Shown here in pieces: positions 24,959 through 33,753 of a stretch of DNA of 64,000 nucleotides. How positions within the stretch are numbered: the stretch's first letter is position 1; each line of letters opens with the position of its first letter. The notes under the pieces are model-generated. The model worked only from the letters and a program-made list of their open reading frames with translations. It was not told the DNA's origin and did not search any database. Source of the DNA: Candidatus Aalborgicola defluviihabitans (lineage in GTDB: Bacteria; Pseudomonadota; Gammaproteobacteria; Burkholderiales; Burkholderiaceae_C). Both the position numbers and the translations under genes were made by a program. The stretch lies in NCBI GenBank assembly GCA_016705575.1, contig JADIXX010000001.1, positions 248,001-312,000 of the forward strand, written 5' to 3'.

Positions 24959-27442
24959 ATGAACACCGGCCCCATATTTCAGTTCGACAGACCCACCAAC
25001 ACGGTGGATGCCCTGCGTCGCGCGATCTCCAACCGGCTGGTGTACCAGGTCGGAAAAGACCTTCGCACTGCCACCCCGCGCGACTGGCTGTTCGCCGTGG
25101 TACATGCCGCAAGGGATCGCATTATTGACACCTGGCGCGAGTCGTTGGCGCAGGCCAGCCAGCACGATGCCAAGCGCGTGCACTACCTGTCCATGGAATA
25201 CCTCACCGGACGTGCACTCACCAATGCGCTGCTGGCAACTGATATCTATGAACCGATCAAGCAAGCCTGCAACCTGCTGGGCGCCGACTTTGATGCCCTG
25301 GTTGATCTGGAGCCCGACGCCGGCCTGGGTAACGGTGGCCTGGGTCGGTTGGCGGCTTGTTTTCTGGACTCGATTGCCAGCTTGGGGTTGCCGGGCATTG
25401 GCTATGGTATTCGCTACGAATACGGCATGTTTTCCCAGCGCATTGAAAACGGCCAACAGGTTGAAGAACCCGACTACTGGCTGACCAACGGCTACCCGTG
25501 GGAGTTCATGCGGCCCGAGCTGAGCTACACCATACGCTACGGCGGACGCCTGGTTCCGACCAATGGTCACTCTAGTTGGGTCGATACCGAAGACGTGATT
25601 GCAACCGCCTACGACAGCGGCGTTCCCGGCTATCAGATGCGCAGCGTGATTACCATGCGTCTGTGGTCAGCACGTGCCACACGCGGTATTAACCTGGACG
25701 CGTTCAACCGGGGCGACTATATCCAGGCATTTGAAGCCAAGAACCAGTCCGAAAACGTCTCGCGCGTACTCTACCCGGACGACCGCACCGAACACGGACG
25801 CGAGTTGCGGCTGCGTCAAGAGTACTTTTTTGTCAGCGCTTCGTTACAGGACATATTGCGCCGCCACCTCAAGCACCACAACAACTTCGACAATCTGGCA
25901 GACAAGGTGGCTATTCACCTCAATGACACGCACCCCGCCCTTGCTGTTCCCGAGCTGATGCGCCTGTTGATCGACCAATACCACCTGGATTGGACCAAGA
26001 GCTGGAGTCTGTGCACGAAGATTTTTTCGTACACCAACCACACACTGATGGAAGAGGCGCTGGAGACCTGGCCTGTCGATGTGCTGACCCGCATACTGCC
26101 ACGCCATATGGGCATCATTTTCGACATCAATGCAAACTTTTTGGCGGAAGTGCACCTCAGATTTCCCGACGACAACGCGCTGCCCCGGCGAATTTCGCTC
26201 ATCGAAGAGCGCGGCATACGCCGTGTGCGCATGGCCCACCTGTCGGCGCTCGCAAGTCACAAGGTCAACGGTGTCTCGGCCCTGCACAGCCAGTTGATGG
26301 TCGATACTATTTTTCTGGATTTTGCAATGATGTACCCGGGGCGTTTTTGCAACAAAACCAACGGCGTCACCCCTCGGCGTTGGTTGTCACAGGCCAACCC
26401 GTCTCTCTCGGGCCTGATCGACAACCACATTGGCCCAAACTGGCGCGGTGATCTTGATCAATTGGCCAAACTACGAGAGCTTGCCGATCAACCCGAATTT
26501 CAAAATGCTTTCCGTTTGACCAAGCAGCAAAACAAGCGCCGTCTGGCTGACCTGATAGCCCGCACGACGGGCGTCATCGTGGACCCTGAGAGCCTGTTTG
26601 ACGTGCAGGTCAAGCGGATCCATGAGTACAAGCGCCAGTTGCTCAACGTGTTGCACGTTATCACCCGCTACCATCGCATTTTGGCTCAGCCCAATGGCAA
26701 CTGGGTGCCGCGCACCGTCATTTTTGCGGGCAAGGCAGCGTCCGCGTATTACATGGCCAAGTTGATTATTCGGCTCATCCATGATGTGGCTCGCGTCGTC
26801 AACAATGACCCCCGCCTAGGCGGCTTGCTGCGTGTGGTGTTTATACCCAACTACTGCGTCTCTCTGGCCGAGACCATCATTCCGGCGGCCAATCTGTCCG
26901 AGCAAATTTCAACGGCTGGCACCGAGGCGTCGGGCACCGGCAACATGAAGTTTGCGCTCAACGGCGCACTCACCATCGGCACGTGGGACGGTGCCAACAT
27001 TGAAATGGCGCAGCATGTGGGCTTGGAGAACTTTTTTATTTTTGGCAACCGCACCGAAACCGTGACCCACCTGCGCAACGCTGGCTATCAGCCACGCGAG
27101 TACTACAACAACAACTTTGACTTGAAGTACGCCATTGATCGCCTGGCCGAAGGCAGCTTTTCACCCGAAGAACCCAACCGTTATGTGGATGTAGTCAATT
27201 CCCTGCTGGAGTCAGACCACTACCAGTTGCTGGCCGACTATGCAGACTACGTGGCAACCCAGGACAAGGTCGATTCGCTCTACCGCAGGCCAGAGGAATG
27301 GGAGCGGTGTGCCATCCTCAATGTTGCCGGCATGGGTTATTTTTCATCGGATCGCACCGTCAGCGAATATGCCGATGAAATATGGGGAATACAACCGGTT
27401 GACCGGTTTAGCAAAGCGGCTGATCCCACATCGGCAGCGTAG
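24959..27442 (+). CDS. glgP: Glycogen/maltodextrin phosphorylase
   Basis: 827 residues from the ATG at 24959, 2 nt after glgA; a TTG two codons upstream is less likely. It releases glucose-1-phosphate from glycogen ends. The GT35 fold is evident from YLSMEYLTGRALTNALLA, DAGLGNGGLGRLAACFLDS and VKRIHEYKRQLLNVLHV. The pyridoxal-phosphate lysine is about residue 664 in GTGNMKFALNGALTIGTWDG. It closes the six-gene glycogen operon. Confidence 0.95.
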   Translation: MNTGPIFQFDRPTNTVDALRRAISNRLVYQVGKDLRTATPRDWLFAVVHAARDRIIDTWRESLAQASQHDAKRVHYLSMEYLTGRALTNALLATDIYEPIKQACNLLGADFDALVDLEPDAGLGNGGLGRLAACFLDSIASLGLPGIGYGIRYEYGMFSQRIENGQQVEEPDYWLTNGYPWEFMRPELSYTIRYGGRLVPTNGHSSWVDTEDVIATAYDSGVPGYQMRSVITMRLWSARATRGINLDAFNRGDYIQAFEAKNQSENVSRVLYPDDRTEHGRELRLRQEYFFVSASLQDILRRHLKHHNNFDNLADKVAIHLNDTHPALAVPELMRLLIDQYHLDWTKSWSLCTKIFSYTNHTLMEEALETWPVDVLTRILPRHMGIIFDINANFLAEVHLRFPDDNALPRRISLIEERGIRRVRMAHLSALASHKVNGVSALHSQLMVDTIFLDFAMMYPGRFCNKTNGVTPRRWLSQANPSLSGLIDNHIGPNWRGDLDQLAKLRELADQPEFQNAFRLTKQQNKRRLADLIARTTGVIVDPESLFDVQVKRIHEYKRQLLNVLHVITRYHRILAQPNGNWVPRTVIFAGKAASAYYMAKLIIRLIHDVARVVNNDPRLGGLLRVVFIPNYCVSLAETIIPAANLSEQISTAGTEASGTGNMKFALNGALTIGTWDGANIEMAQHVGLENFFIFGNRTETVTHLRNAGYQPREYYNNNFDLKYAIDRLAEGSFSPEEPNRYVDVVNSLLESDHYQLLADYADYVATQDKVDSLYRRPEEWERCAILNVAGMGYFSSDRTVSEYADEIWGIQPVDRFSKAADPTSAA

Positions 27443-27466
27443 CACCCGTAAGCCTGAGGAAGCAGC

Positions 27467-29701
27467 ATGTTCGGACTGAAGCTCAATTCGGCGGGTACGT
27501 CTGCCACCATCAATGCCCAGCCTATCCGGGTGCTGGCGGGCGAGACCATTCTGACCGCAGCACTGCGAGAGGGGGTCGACTTTCCGCACAGTTGCCGTGT
27601 GGGCGGCTGTGCCACCTGCAAGTGCCGTCTGGTGGAAGGAAAAGTACGAGAGCTCACTGAGTCCAGCTACCTGCTCTCGGAAGAGGAGTTGGCGCAGCGC
27701 ACAATCCTGGCCTGCCAGAGCGTGCCAATGGGGCCGGTGCGCATTGAAGTTGAGCAGACCAAGGCGTTGTCGGTGCAGGAGTGCAGTGCCACTGTGGTGG
27801 TGCAAGAGCCCTTGACCCACGACATTCAGCGTTTGCGCCTGCAACTCGATGGCCCTCTGCACTACAAGCCAGGCCAGTTTGCGCAGATTAGCCTGGCGAC
27901 GCTCCCGGGTGTCACGCGCAGCTATTCGTTTGCCACGGCGCCAGATGCCCATGGGGCGGTGGAGTTTTTTGTACGCCGCGTGCCCGGTGGAGTCTTTACC
28001 GAGCATGTACACGGCGTGAGCCTCGTAGGCCAAAAAGCGCATGTGCAAGGGCCACTGGGACAATTCTGGCTGCGTGAGTCCGACGCGCCGGTGTTGTTTG
28101 TGGCGGGTGGATCGGGGCTCGCGCCAGTCATGGCCATGTTGCGTGCCATGCAGGCTCATCAAGTGGCACGTTCGGTGACCTTGCTGTTTGGCGCACGCAC
28201 ACAGGCCGATCTGTACCTGATGGACGAGTTGCGCACCATGGCGACCCACTGGGCGGGAACGTTCACCTTGCTGCCTGTGTTGTCCGATGCCACCGACGAC
28301 ACCACCTGGACGGGTGCGCACGGGCTGGTCACCGGGCATCTCTCGCAGGTGCTGGAGCCCGGCATGCACGCCTACCTGTGCGGCCCGCCAGGGATGATTG
28401 ATGCGGCCAGCACCGAACTACAGCAGGCCGGCCTGCCCAAAGCGCATATCCATGCAGACCGGTTTACCACACGCCATGACGCTTTAGCCCTCGCCGATAC
28501 TGATTCAAATGCTTCAGAAATCATAGCGCCACCCAAAGGTTTGGGTGAAACTTTGGTGGCGCTGTGGCATTACCTCAAGTTTTTTTTATTCCATGTGCAG
28601 GGCCTTAGTGTGGTGGTGGCGCTGTTTGCGGGTGGCGGCTGGATCACGCTGGCACTGGTGAGTACCGCACTGTTTAGCACCTTGGGCGACATGTTCTTTG
28701 GGGACGACACCACGACTCCGCGCTATCGCCATCCCTGGGTGCTGACCGTGCAGTTATGGATGGCGTTGCCGGTTTTGCTGCTCATCTGCTTTGCCGCTGT
28801 CTGGGGCGTGAGCACGGTAGACGTTCTGGGTGTTGGCGCAATGCTTTCTCAATGGACCGGGACCGACCTGTTGGCTAACCGGGCAGCAACCCATTGGGGC
28901 CACCATGTGTCGGCTTTTATCCTGACGGGGCTGATGATCGGCACGATTGGCACGATTCCCGGGCATGAGCTGACCCACCGCACCTGGGAGCCGGTGTCAC
29001 TGTGGGTGGGGCGCTGGCTGCTGGCCTTCAGCTTTGACGTGGGCTTTGCCATTGAACATGTTTACGGGCACCACCGCTATGTGTCCACCGTCAATGACCC
29101 TGCCACTGCCCCACGCGGACGCAACGTGTATGCCCATATCGCGATCTCTACGGTGCGCGGCAATGTCAGTGCCTGGCGCATCGAGGCCGCACGCCTGCAG
29201 CGTCGTGGGCTTGCAGTCTGGTCCTGGCACAACGCCTTTCTGCGCGGTCTGCTCATGAGCGCTGTGCTGGTAGCCGCTGCTTGGGCCATGGGCGGCATTG
29301 CCGCAGCATTGTTTTTCTGTGCTTGTGCGCTATGGGGCAAGGCCTTGCTGGAGATCGTCAACTACATGGAGCACTACGGCATGGTGCGCGACCCTGCGCA
29401 GCCCGTGCAGCCACGCCATTCGTGGAACACCAACCGGCGCATCAGCTCCTGGGCCTTGTTCAACCTGACCCGCCACTCGCACCACCACGCGCAAGGCGAG
29501 GTGCCCTACCAGGATCTGCAACCCTACCCCAACGCACCCATGATGGTTGGCGGCTACCTCACCACCATTTCAGTTGCGCTGATTCCGTCGCTGTGGCACC
29601 GGCTCATGACCCCTAAAGTCATCGCCTGGGACCGCGATTACGCCAATGCTGCGGAGCGTGAATTGGCGGCACAGGCCAATTCACGTGCTGGCTGGAATTA
29701 G
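27467..29701 (+). CDS. Single-chain ferredoxin / FAD-NAD reductase / AlkB-type membrane hydroxylase fusion
   Basis: 744 residues in three parts. Residues 1-97 are a plant-type 2Fe-2S ferredoxin with ligands Cys43, Cys48, Cys51 and Cys83. Residues about 98-335 are a ferredoxin-NADP-reductase-like module with RSYSFATAP (flavin), VAGGSGLAPVMAML (nicotinamide) and CGPPGMI. Residues about 360-744 are a membrane di-iron hydroxylase with the AlkB/XylM histidine boxes HELTHR (500-505), EHVYGHH (530-536), NYMEHYG (632-638) and RHSHHHA (669-675). The enzyme should carry its own electron chain from NAD(P)H to oxygen and hydroxylate an alkane or alkyl-aromatic substrate; which one is not shown. A 45-bp repeat copy encodes residues about 340-354, exactly the reductase-hydroxylase junction. 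Starts 24 nt after glgP. Confidence 0.88.
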   Translation: MFGLKLNSAGTSATINAQPIRVLAGETILTAALREGVDFPHSCRVGGCATCKCRLVEGKVRELTESSYLLSEEELAQRTILACQSVPMGPVRIEVEQTKALSVQECSATVVVQEPLTHDIQRLRLQLDGPLHYKPGQFAQISLATLPGVTRSYSFATAPDAHGAVEFFVRRVPGGVFTEHVHGVSLVGQKAHVQGPLGQFWLRESDAPVLFVAGGSGLAPVMAMLRAMQAHQVARSVTLLFGARTQADLYLMDELRTMATHWAGTFTLLPVLSDATDDTTWTGAHGLVTGHLSQVLEPGMHAYLCGPPGMIDAASTELQQAGLPKAHIHADRFTTRHDALALADTDSNASEIIAPPKGLGETLVALWHYLKFFLFHVQGLSVVVALFAGGGWITLALVSTALFSTLGDMFFGDDTTTPRYRHPWVLTVQLWMALPVLLLICFAAVWGVSTVDVLGVGAMLSQWTGTDLLANRAATHWGHHVSAFILTGLMIGTIGTIPGHELTHRTWEPVSLWVGRWLLAFSFDVGFAIEHVYGHHRYVSTVNDPATAPRGRNVYAHIAISTVRGNVSAWRIEAARLQRRGLAVWSWHNAFLRGLLMSAVLVAAAWAMGGIAAALFFCACALWGKALLEIVNYMEHYGMVRDPAQPVQPRHSWNTNRRISSWALFNLTRHSHHHAQGEVPYQDLQPYPNAPMMVGGYLTTISVALIPSLWHRLMTPKVIAWDRDYANAAERELAAQANSRAGWN
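28483..28527 (+). repeat. 45-bp dispersed element, copy 4 (domain junction of the hydroxylase fusion)
   Basis: Head TTTAGCCCTCG, 17-nt spacer, then GCTTC-N7-ATAGC. Read in the frame TTA GCC CTC GCC it gives LALADTDSNASEIIA, matching the frame of copies 2, 6 and 8. The spacer is more diverged than in intergenic copies. It forms the linker between the reductase and hydroxylase parts. Confidence 0.68.
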
Positions 29702-30679
29702 CCGGCGTATGCTGTCAAGAACGACTTGTACAGCGTCCGGCTGATCTGCTTGCACCACCTGGCGCTCTGGCATGGAGCGCAGCCAGGTGATCTGGCGCTT
29801 GGCAAGCTGGCGGGTGGCGATGATGCCCAGCTCGCGCAGGTCCGCCAAGGGCAGGGCTCCTTTTGCACCGGCTGCTTCCCACGCGTCCAGTGCTTCCCAC
29901 GCCTGGCGGTAGCCCACGCAGCGCATGGAGGGCAGGTTGGGGTGCAGGTCGCCGCGCGCACGCAGGGTGCGTACCTCGTCCAAAAAACCCTGCGCCAGCA
30001 TGGTGTCAAAGCGCTGCACAATGCGATTGTGCAGCCAGCTTCTCTCCAATGGTTCCAAGGAAATTAGGGCTCTAGCCCTCGTGGAATCTACGTGATCAGC
30101 TTCTGTTTTTATAGCATTCTGGGTGGCATGAAAGTGCGACAAGGGCAAGCCCGAAATGCGAAACACCTCCAGTGCGCGCTGGATGCGTTGGCTGTCCAGT
30201 GGCGCCAGACGCGCCGCAGTAACCGGGTCCACCAAGGCCAGCTCGGCGTGCAGGGCGGGCCAGCCTTTCACGGTGGCTTCGGCCTCTAGCTCCGCACGAA
30301 CGGCGGGGTTGGCGGCGGGCATATCGTCCAGGCCGTCGAACAAGGCCTTGAAGTACAGCATGGTGCCGCCCACCAGCAAGGGCAGCTTGCCGCGTGCGGC
30401 AATGTCCCGAATCAACCCTTGGGCATCGCGCACAAAATCGGCTGCGCTGTAGGCGTGCGGCGGGTCACGAATATCGATCAGGTGGTGGGGCACTTGTGCC
30501 TGCTCCAGCGCGCTGGGCTTGGCCGTGCCTATGTCCATGCCACGGTAAACCAGGGCCGAATCCACACTGATGATCTCGCAGGCGTGCTCTTGTGCAATGG
30601 CCAGCGCAGCCGCCGTTTTGCCGCTGGCGGTGGGCCCTGCCAGGCACAGGCAAAACGGCAGTGCGTCAGGGGCGGCCAT
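29681..30679 (-). CDS. miaA: tRNA dimethylallyltransferase
   Basis: 332 residues. It transfers a dimethylallyl group to A37 of tRNAs reading UNN codons, the first step towards ms2i6A. The P-loop is GPTASGKT (15-22), followed by ISVDSALVYRGMDIGTAKP; LVGGTMLYFKALFDG and the C-terminal CVGYRQAWEAL and TRQLAKRQITWLR segments complete the family pattern. Residues about 189-203 are encoded by a copy of the 45-bp element, in a surface region where E. coli MiaA is shorter. The 3' end overlaps the convergent hydroxylase fusion by 21 nt and the start overlaps the MFS gene by 14 nt. Confidence 0.94.
   Translation of the reverse strand: MAAPDALPFCLCLAGPTASGKTAAALAIAQEHACEIISVDSALVYRGMDIGTAKPSALEQAQVPHHLIDIRDPPHAYSAADFVRDAQGLIRDIAARGKLPLLVGGTMLYFKALFDGLDDMPAANPAVRAELEAEATVKGWPALHAELALVDPVTAARLAPLDSQRIQRALEVFRISGLPLSHFHATQNAIKTEADHVDSTRARALISLEPLERSWLHNRIVQRFDTMLAQGFLDEVRTLRARGDLHPNLPSMRCVGYRQAWEALDAWEAAGAKGALPLADLRELGIIATRQLAKRQITWLRSMPERQVVQADQPDAVQVVLDSIRRLIPAST
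30071..30115 (+). repeat. 45-bp dispersed element, copy 5 (inside miaA, antisense to the gene)
   Basis: Head TCTAGCCCTCG; with the preceding AGGGCT it makes the 5' hairpin AGGGCT-CT-AGCCCT seen in copy 2. The 3' hairpin reads GCTTC-N7-ATAGC. miaA reads it from the opposite strand, giving NAIKTEADHVDSTRARAL, an alternative frame also free of stops. Confidence 0.78.
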
Positions 30680-31874
30680 AGCGTTGCACCAGGGTCCACG
30701 CCGTGAGCGCCAGCAGCACTCCCCAGAAGGCGATGCCGTAAATCAAGGGGCGGGTGGTGCCATCCATGTGCGCACCCAGCCATTGGCCGGTGGCAAAGGC
30801 GCTGACCATGGCCAGAAAACCATTGAGGGCCGAGGCGGCTCCCGCTGCTTTGGGGAAGGGGCCAACCGCGCCACTTTGCCCGCAGGGGTTGTGAATGCCG
30901 TGTGCCAGCATGAACAGAAAAAAAGGCAGCTCGATCGCCCATACCGACTGCACCCCTGCCAGAGCCAACGCCAGCATCACGCTAACGCCCACCAGGCTAA
31001 AGGCCCCGGCAATGGCCACCGTGCGGCGCACACCCACGCGCACCAACAAGCGCCGGCACAAAAAGGTGCCCAGCAGGTAGGTGAAGGAGTTGGCAAACAT
31101 CACCATTCCGTACTGCGTCGTGCTCAGGCCCAGCACCCGGATGAAGACAAAGGAGGAGGACGCCAAAAACGTGAACAGGGCGCTATAGGCAAAAGTGGAC
31201 AGGGCCGTAAATGCCAAAAAGGTGGGGTTGCGCACAATGGTCCACCAGGTGTGGATGAGCGTGCCGGGGTTGAGTGCCTTGGGGTTCTTGTGGGCTACGG
31301 TTTCTTCAAACCGCAGCCCCACCACCGCCAGGCCCACGGCGCCAAACACGGTCAGCGCCAAGAGCGCGGCGTGCCAGTTAAAAAGCGACGTCAGCAAACC
31401 GCCAATGGGGGCGGCCAGGCAGGCAATTACACCCAAACCACTCAGACCCTTGGACATCACGTTGGCGCCCTGCGCCGGTGCGTACAGGTCGCGCACAATG
31501 GCGCGGGCACACATCACACCGGCACCCATCGCCGCGCCCTGGATGGTGCGCCAGACAATGAGCAAATCCATATTGCCAGCAAACGCGCTGCCCACCGAGG
31601 CCACTACATAGGCACTCATGCCCGCCAGCAGGATCGGTCTCCGCCCAAAGCGGTCTGACAGCGGGCCCCAAAATAGTTGCGAAACCCCAAACGCCAGCAA
31701 CAGTGCGGTGAGCGTGAGCTGTGCTTGTTCCATGCTGGCACCCAGCTCCTGGGTGAGGCCGGGCAGCGCTGGCAGGTACAGGTCGGTGGTGATGGGTTGT
31801 AGCCCCAGCATCAAAGCCAGGGTGAGCACAATCAGTGCTGGGTGCATGGAGGAATGTGGGCTGCGTGACGGCAT
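30666..31874 (-). CDS. Bcr/CflA-type MFS drug exporter
   Basis: 402 residues from the ATG at 31874; a TTG at 31907 would add 11 residues and overlap the MATE gene. The 12-helix MFS protein has the family's LQPITTDLYLPALPGLTQELG start and the loop motif WGPLSDRFGRRPILLAG (motif A). RTIQGAAMGAGVMCARAIVRDL is motif C-like. Bcr/CflA members export drugs or small metabolites using the proton gradient; the substrate is unknown. It lies between a MATE exporter and miaA on the same strand. Confidence 0.88.
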   Translation of the reverse strand: MPSRSPHSSMHPALIVLTLALMLGLQPITTDLYLPALPGLTQELGASMEQAQLTLTALLLAFGVSQLFWGPLSDRFGRRPILLAGMSAYVVASVGSAFAGNMDLLIVWRTIQGAAMGAGVMCARAIVRDLYAPAQGANVMSKGLSGLGVIACLAAPIGGLLTSLFNWHAALLALTVFGAVGLAVVGLRFEETVAHKNPKALNPGTLIHTWWTIVRNPTFLAFTALSTFAYSALFTFLASSSFVFIRVLGLSTTQYGMVMFANSFTYLLGTFLCRRLLVRVGVRRTVAIAGAFSLVGVSVMLALALAGVQSVWAIELPFFLFMLAHGIHNPCGQSGAVGPFPKAAGAASALNGFLAMVSAFATGQWLGAHMDGTTRPLIYGIAFWGVLLALTAWTLVQRYGRP

Positions 31875-31881
31875 GGAACAA

Positions 31882-33306
31882 TCAGTGGACGGGTTGGGCG
31901 GCGTCAAGTACCGCGCGGTGGGATACGTGGCGCAGCAACAGAACCAAGGCGATGGCAGCGATGGTCAGTCCTACCACCAGGGCAATCCAGAAGCCCTGGG
32001 ATTGCATTGGCTGGGCCGGGTGCCAAGGAGCCCAGTCGGGTGCCAGACCCAGCACACAGCCCAAGGGCAAAGCAAACACCCAAAAGGCTGTGAGGTGGAT
32101 GACCATGGGCGAGCGGGTGACCTTGTAGCCCCGAATGGCGCAACTGGTGGACACTTGCGCCGCATCCGACACCTGAAACAGTGCCGCCAGAAGCAACAGG
32201 CCCGCAGCGGTGGTGGCAACCGGTACATCGCTGGTGTAGGCGCGGGCAATTTGCTGGCTAAACAGGGCCATCACAATAGCCGAAAGCACGGCCAGACCCA
32301 CCGAAGCGCCCACGCCCACGGCGGAGCGAAAGCGTGCAGCAACCGGGTCACCCGCGCCCAGGGCCTGGCCCACGCGGGTGAGCAGGGCTATGCCCAGACT
32401 CATGGGTAGCATGAATGTCAATGAAGAAAAATTCAGCGCAATCTGGTGCGCCGCCACCTGCGTGCTGCCAAAGCGCGCCACCAAGAGGGCAATCAGGCTG
32501 AAGGCACTGCTCTCAGCAAAATAGGTCACTCCAATGGGCAGGCCCAGTTTGAGCAAGCTGCGCACCTTCTCGCGGTGCGGGGCTTCAAAGCGGTCAAACG
32601 GCCAGGTGCTGCGGTAGGCCGGGCTGCGCCGCATCCACCACAACAGTCCGCCCAGGTTGAACCAGATGCACAGCATGGTGGCCCAGGCGCAACCCACACC
32701 GCCCAGCGCCGGGAAACCCCAGTGGCCAAAGATCAACACCCAATTCAACAGGCAGTTGAGCAACAGTGCGGCCAGCGAAATGGCCATCATGGGTTTGGTC
32801 TGGTTCAGGCTGGCGCTGTAGCCGTACAACACGCGATACCAGGCAAAGGCTGGCAGCGCAAAACTGGTCACGCGGACAAAGCGCACGGCAATGTCGTGCA
32901 CGGCGGGCTCCAGTTGCATAAAGTCAAACACCAGGCCCCCCACGTTGGCCAGGACCAAGGCGACGGCCCCTACGCCCAGGCCCTTCCACAGTGCCTGGCG
33001 CACCACATGTGGCACCCGGTCAAACTGGCCCGCACCCACGTAATGCGCCACCATGGGGTTGACCGACATCATCACGCCCATGAGCGTGACCACCACAATC
33101 ATCCAGATCGATGAACCCAAGGCCACACCCGCCAGGTCTTGCGCCGATGCGTGCCCAGCCATGGCCACGTCGGCCACAGACATGCCAACCGTGGCAAGTT
33201 GCCCCACCAAAATAGGCCAAGCCAGCTGCCACAGGGCGGAAATTTCAGCTCGAATGGGGGTTTTGCTCGGGGTGGCGGGGCGATGGGTAGCAGGGGAGAC
33301 GATCAT
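31882..33306 (-). CDS. MATE family efflux transporter
   Basis: 474 residues with 12 predicted helices and two homologous halves. The N-terminal half has WPILVGQLATVGMSVADVAMAGH, MSVNPMVAHYVGAGQ and FALPAFAWYRVLYGYSASLNQTKP. The C-terminal half has IALNFSSLTFMLPMSLGIALLTRVGQALGAG, the typical NorM-like half-repeat. Members exchange sodium ions or protons for cationic drugs. The MFS exporter follows 7 nt later, so the two may be co-transcribed. A terminator at 33362-33388 separates it from the upstream small gene. Confidence 0.92.
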   Translation of the reverse strand: MIVSPATHRPATPSKTPIRAEISALWQLAWPILVGQLATVGMSVADVAMAGHASAQDLAGVALGSSIWMIVVVTLMGVMMSVNPMVAHYVGAGQFDRVPHVVRQALWKGLGVGAVALVLANVGGLVFDFMQLEPAVHDIAVRFVRVTSFALPAFAWYRVLYGYSASLNQTKPMMAISLAALLLNCLLNWVLIFGHWGFPALGGVGCAWATMLCIWFNLGGLLWWMRRSPAYRSTWPFDRFEAPHREKVRSLLKLGLPIGVTYFAESSAFSLIALLVARFGSTQVAAHQIALNFSSLTFMLPMSLGIALLTRVGQALGAGDPVAARFRSAVGVGASVGLAVLSAIVMALFSQQIARAYTSDVPVATTAAGLLLLAALFQVSDAAQVSTSCAIRGYKVTRSPMVIHLTAFWVFALPLGCVLGLAPDWAPWHPAQPMQSQGFWIALVVGLTIAAIALVLLLRHVSHRAVLDAAQPVH

Positions 33307-33361
33307 GAACCTGTCATTTTACGGGGCGGCGCAGCGCCGGTGGTGCGCGGACTCCAAACGT

Positions 33362-33388
33362 AAAAAAACCCGCAGAGCGGGCTTTTTT
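33362..33388 (-). terminator. Rho-independent terminator after the Ala/Lys-rich small gene
   Basis: A CCCGC/GCGGG stem with a 3-nt loop (AGA), flanked by a run of seven A on one side and six T on the other, so it can work in both directions. It lies 20 nt after the 3' end of the small exported protein gene (33408-33641, minus strand) and before the MATE gene start. Confidence 0.85.
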
Positions 33389-33407
33389 ATGGGCTGACAG
33401 GCTCCAA

Positions 33408-33641
33408 TTATTGGGCAGCAGCTGCCTTCTTGGCCTTTTTGCTCTTCTTGTGCTTCTTGGCGGCTTTCTTCATGTCGGACTTGGGTGCGTCTGCAGAAGC
33501 TGCCATTGGGGCGGCAACGGGTGCAACGGCAGGTGCAGCAACAGCAACGGGCGCGGCGGCCTTTGCGGGGGCGGCAGGGGCCTGGGCAAACGCGCCAACA
33601 GCAAACAGACCGGTGATCAGGGTAGCGAGAAGCTTGTTCAT
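33408..33641 (-). CDS. Small exported Ala/Pro-rich protein with Lys-rich tail
   Basis: 77 residues, preceded by GAAAGG. A signal peptide is clear (MNKLLATLITGLFAVGAFA, then QAP). The mature part is an Ala/Pro/Val stretch followed by a strongly basic tail (MKKAAKKHKKSKKAKKAAAAQ-like). Composition recalls small basic periplasmic proteins such as acid-shock proteins, but I cannot assign a function. It has its own terminator and sits alone between the EamA and MATE genes. Confidence 0.75.
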   Translation of the reverse strand: MNKLLATLITGLFAVGAFAQAPAAPAKAAAPVAVAAPAVAPVAAPMAASADAPKSDMKKAAKKHKKSKKAKKAAAAQ

Positions 33642-33753
33642 TTTTTGCCTTTCAAAGCAGATTGGTGTACTCCGGAACTGGAGGCCCCTCTACAACGAAG
33701 GGTCTACACAACCCGTTGACGTCTTTTTGAAACAATTTTTTAGCTGATGAACG

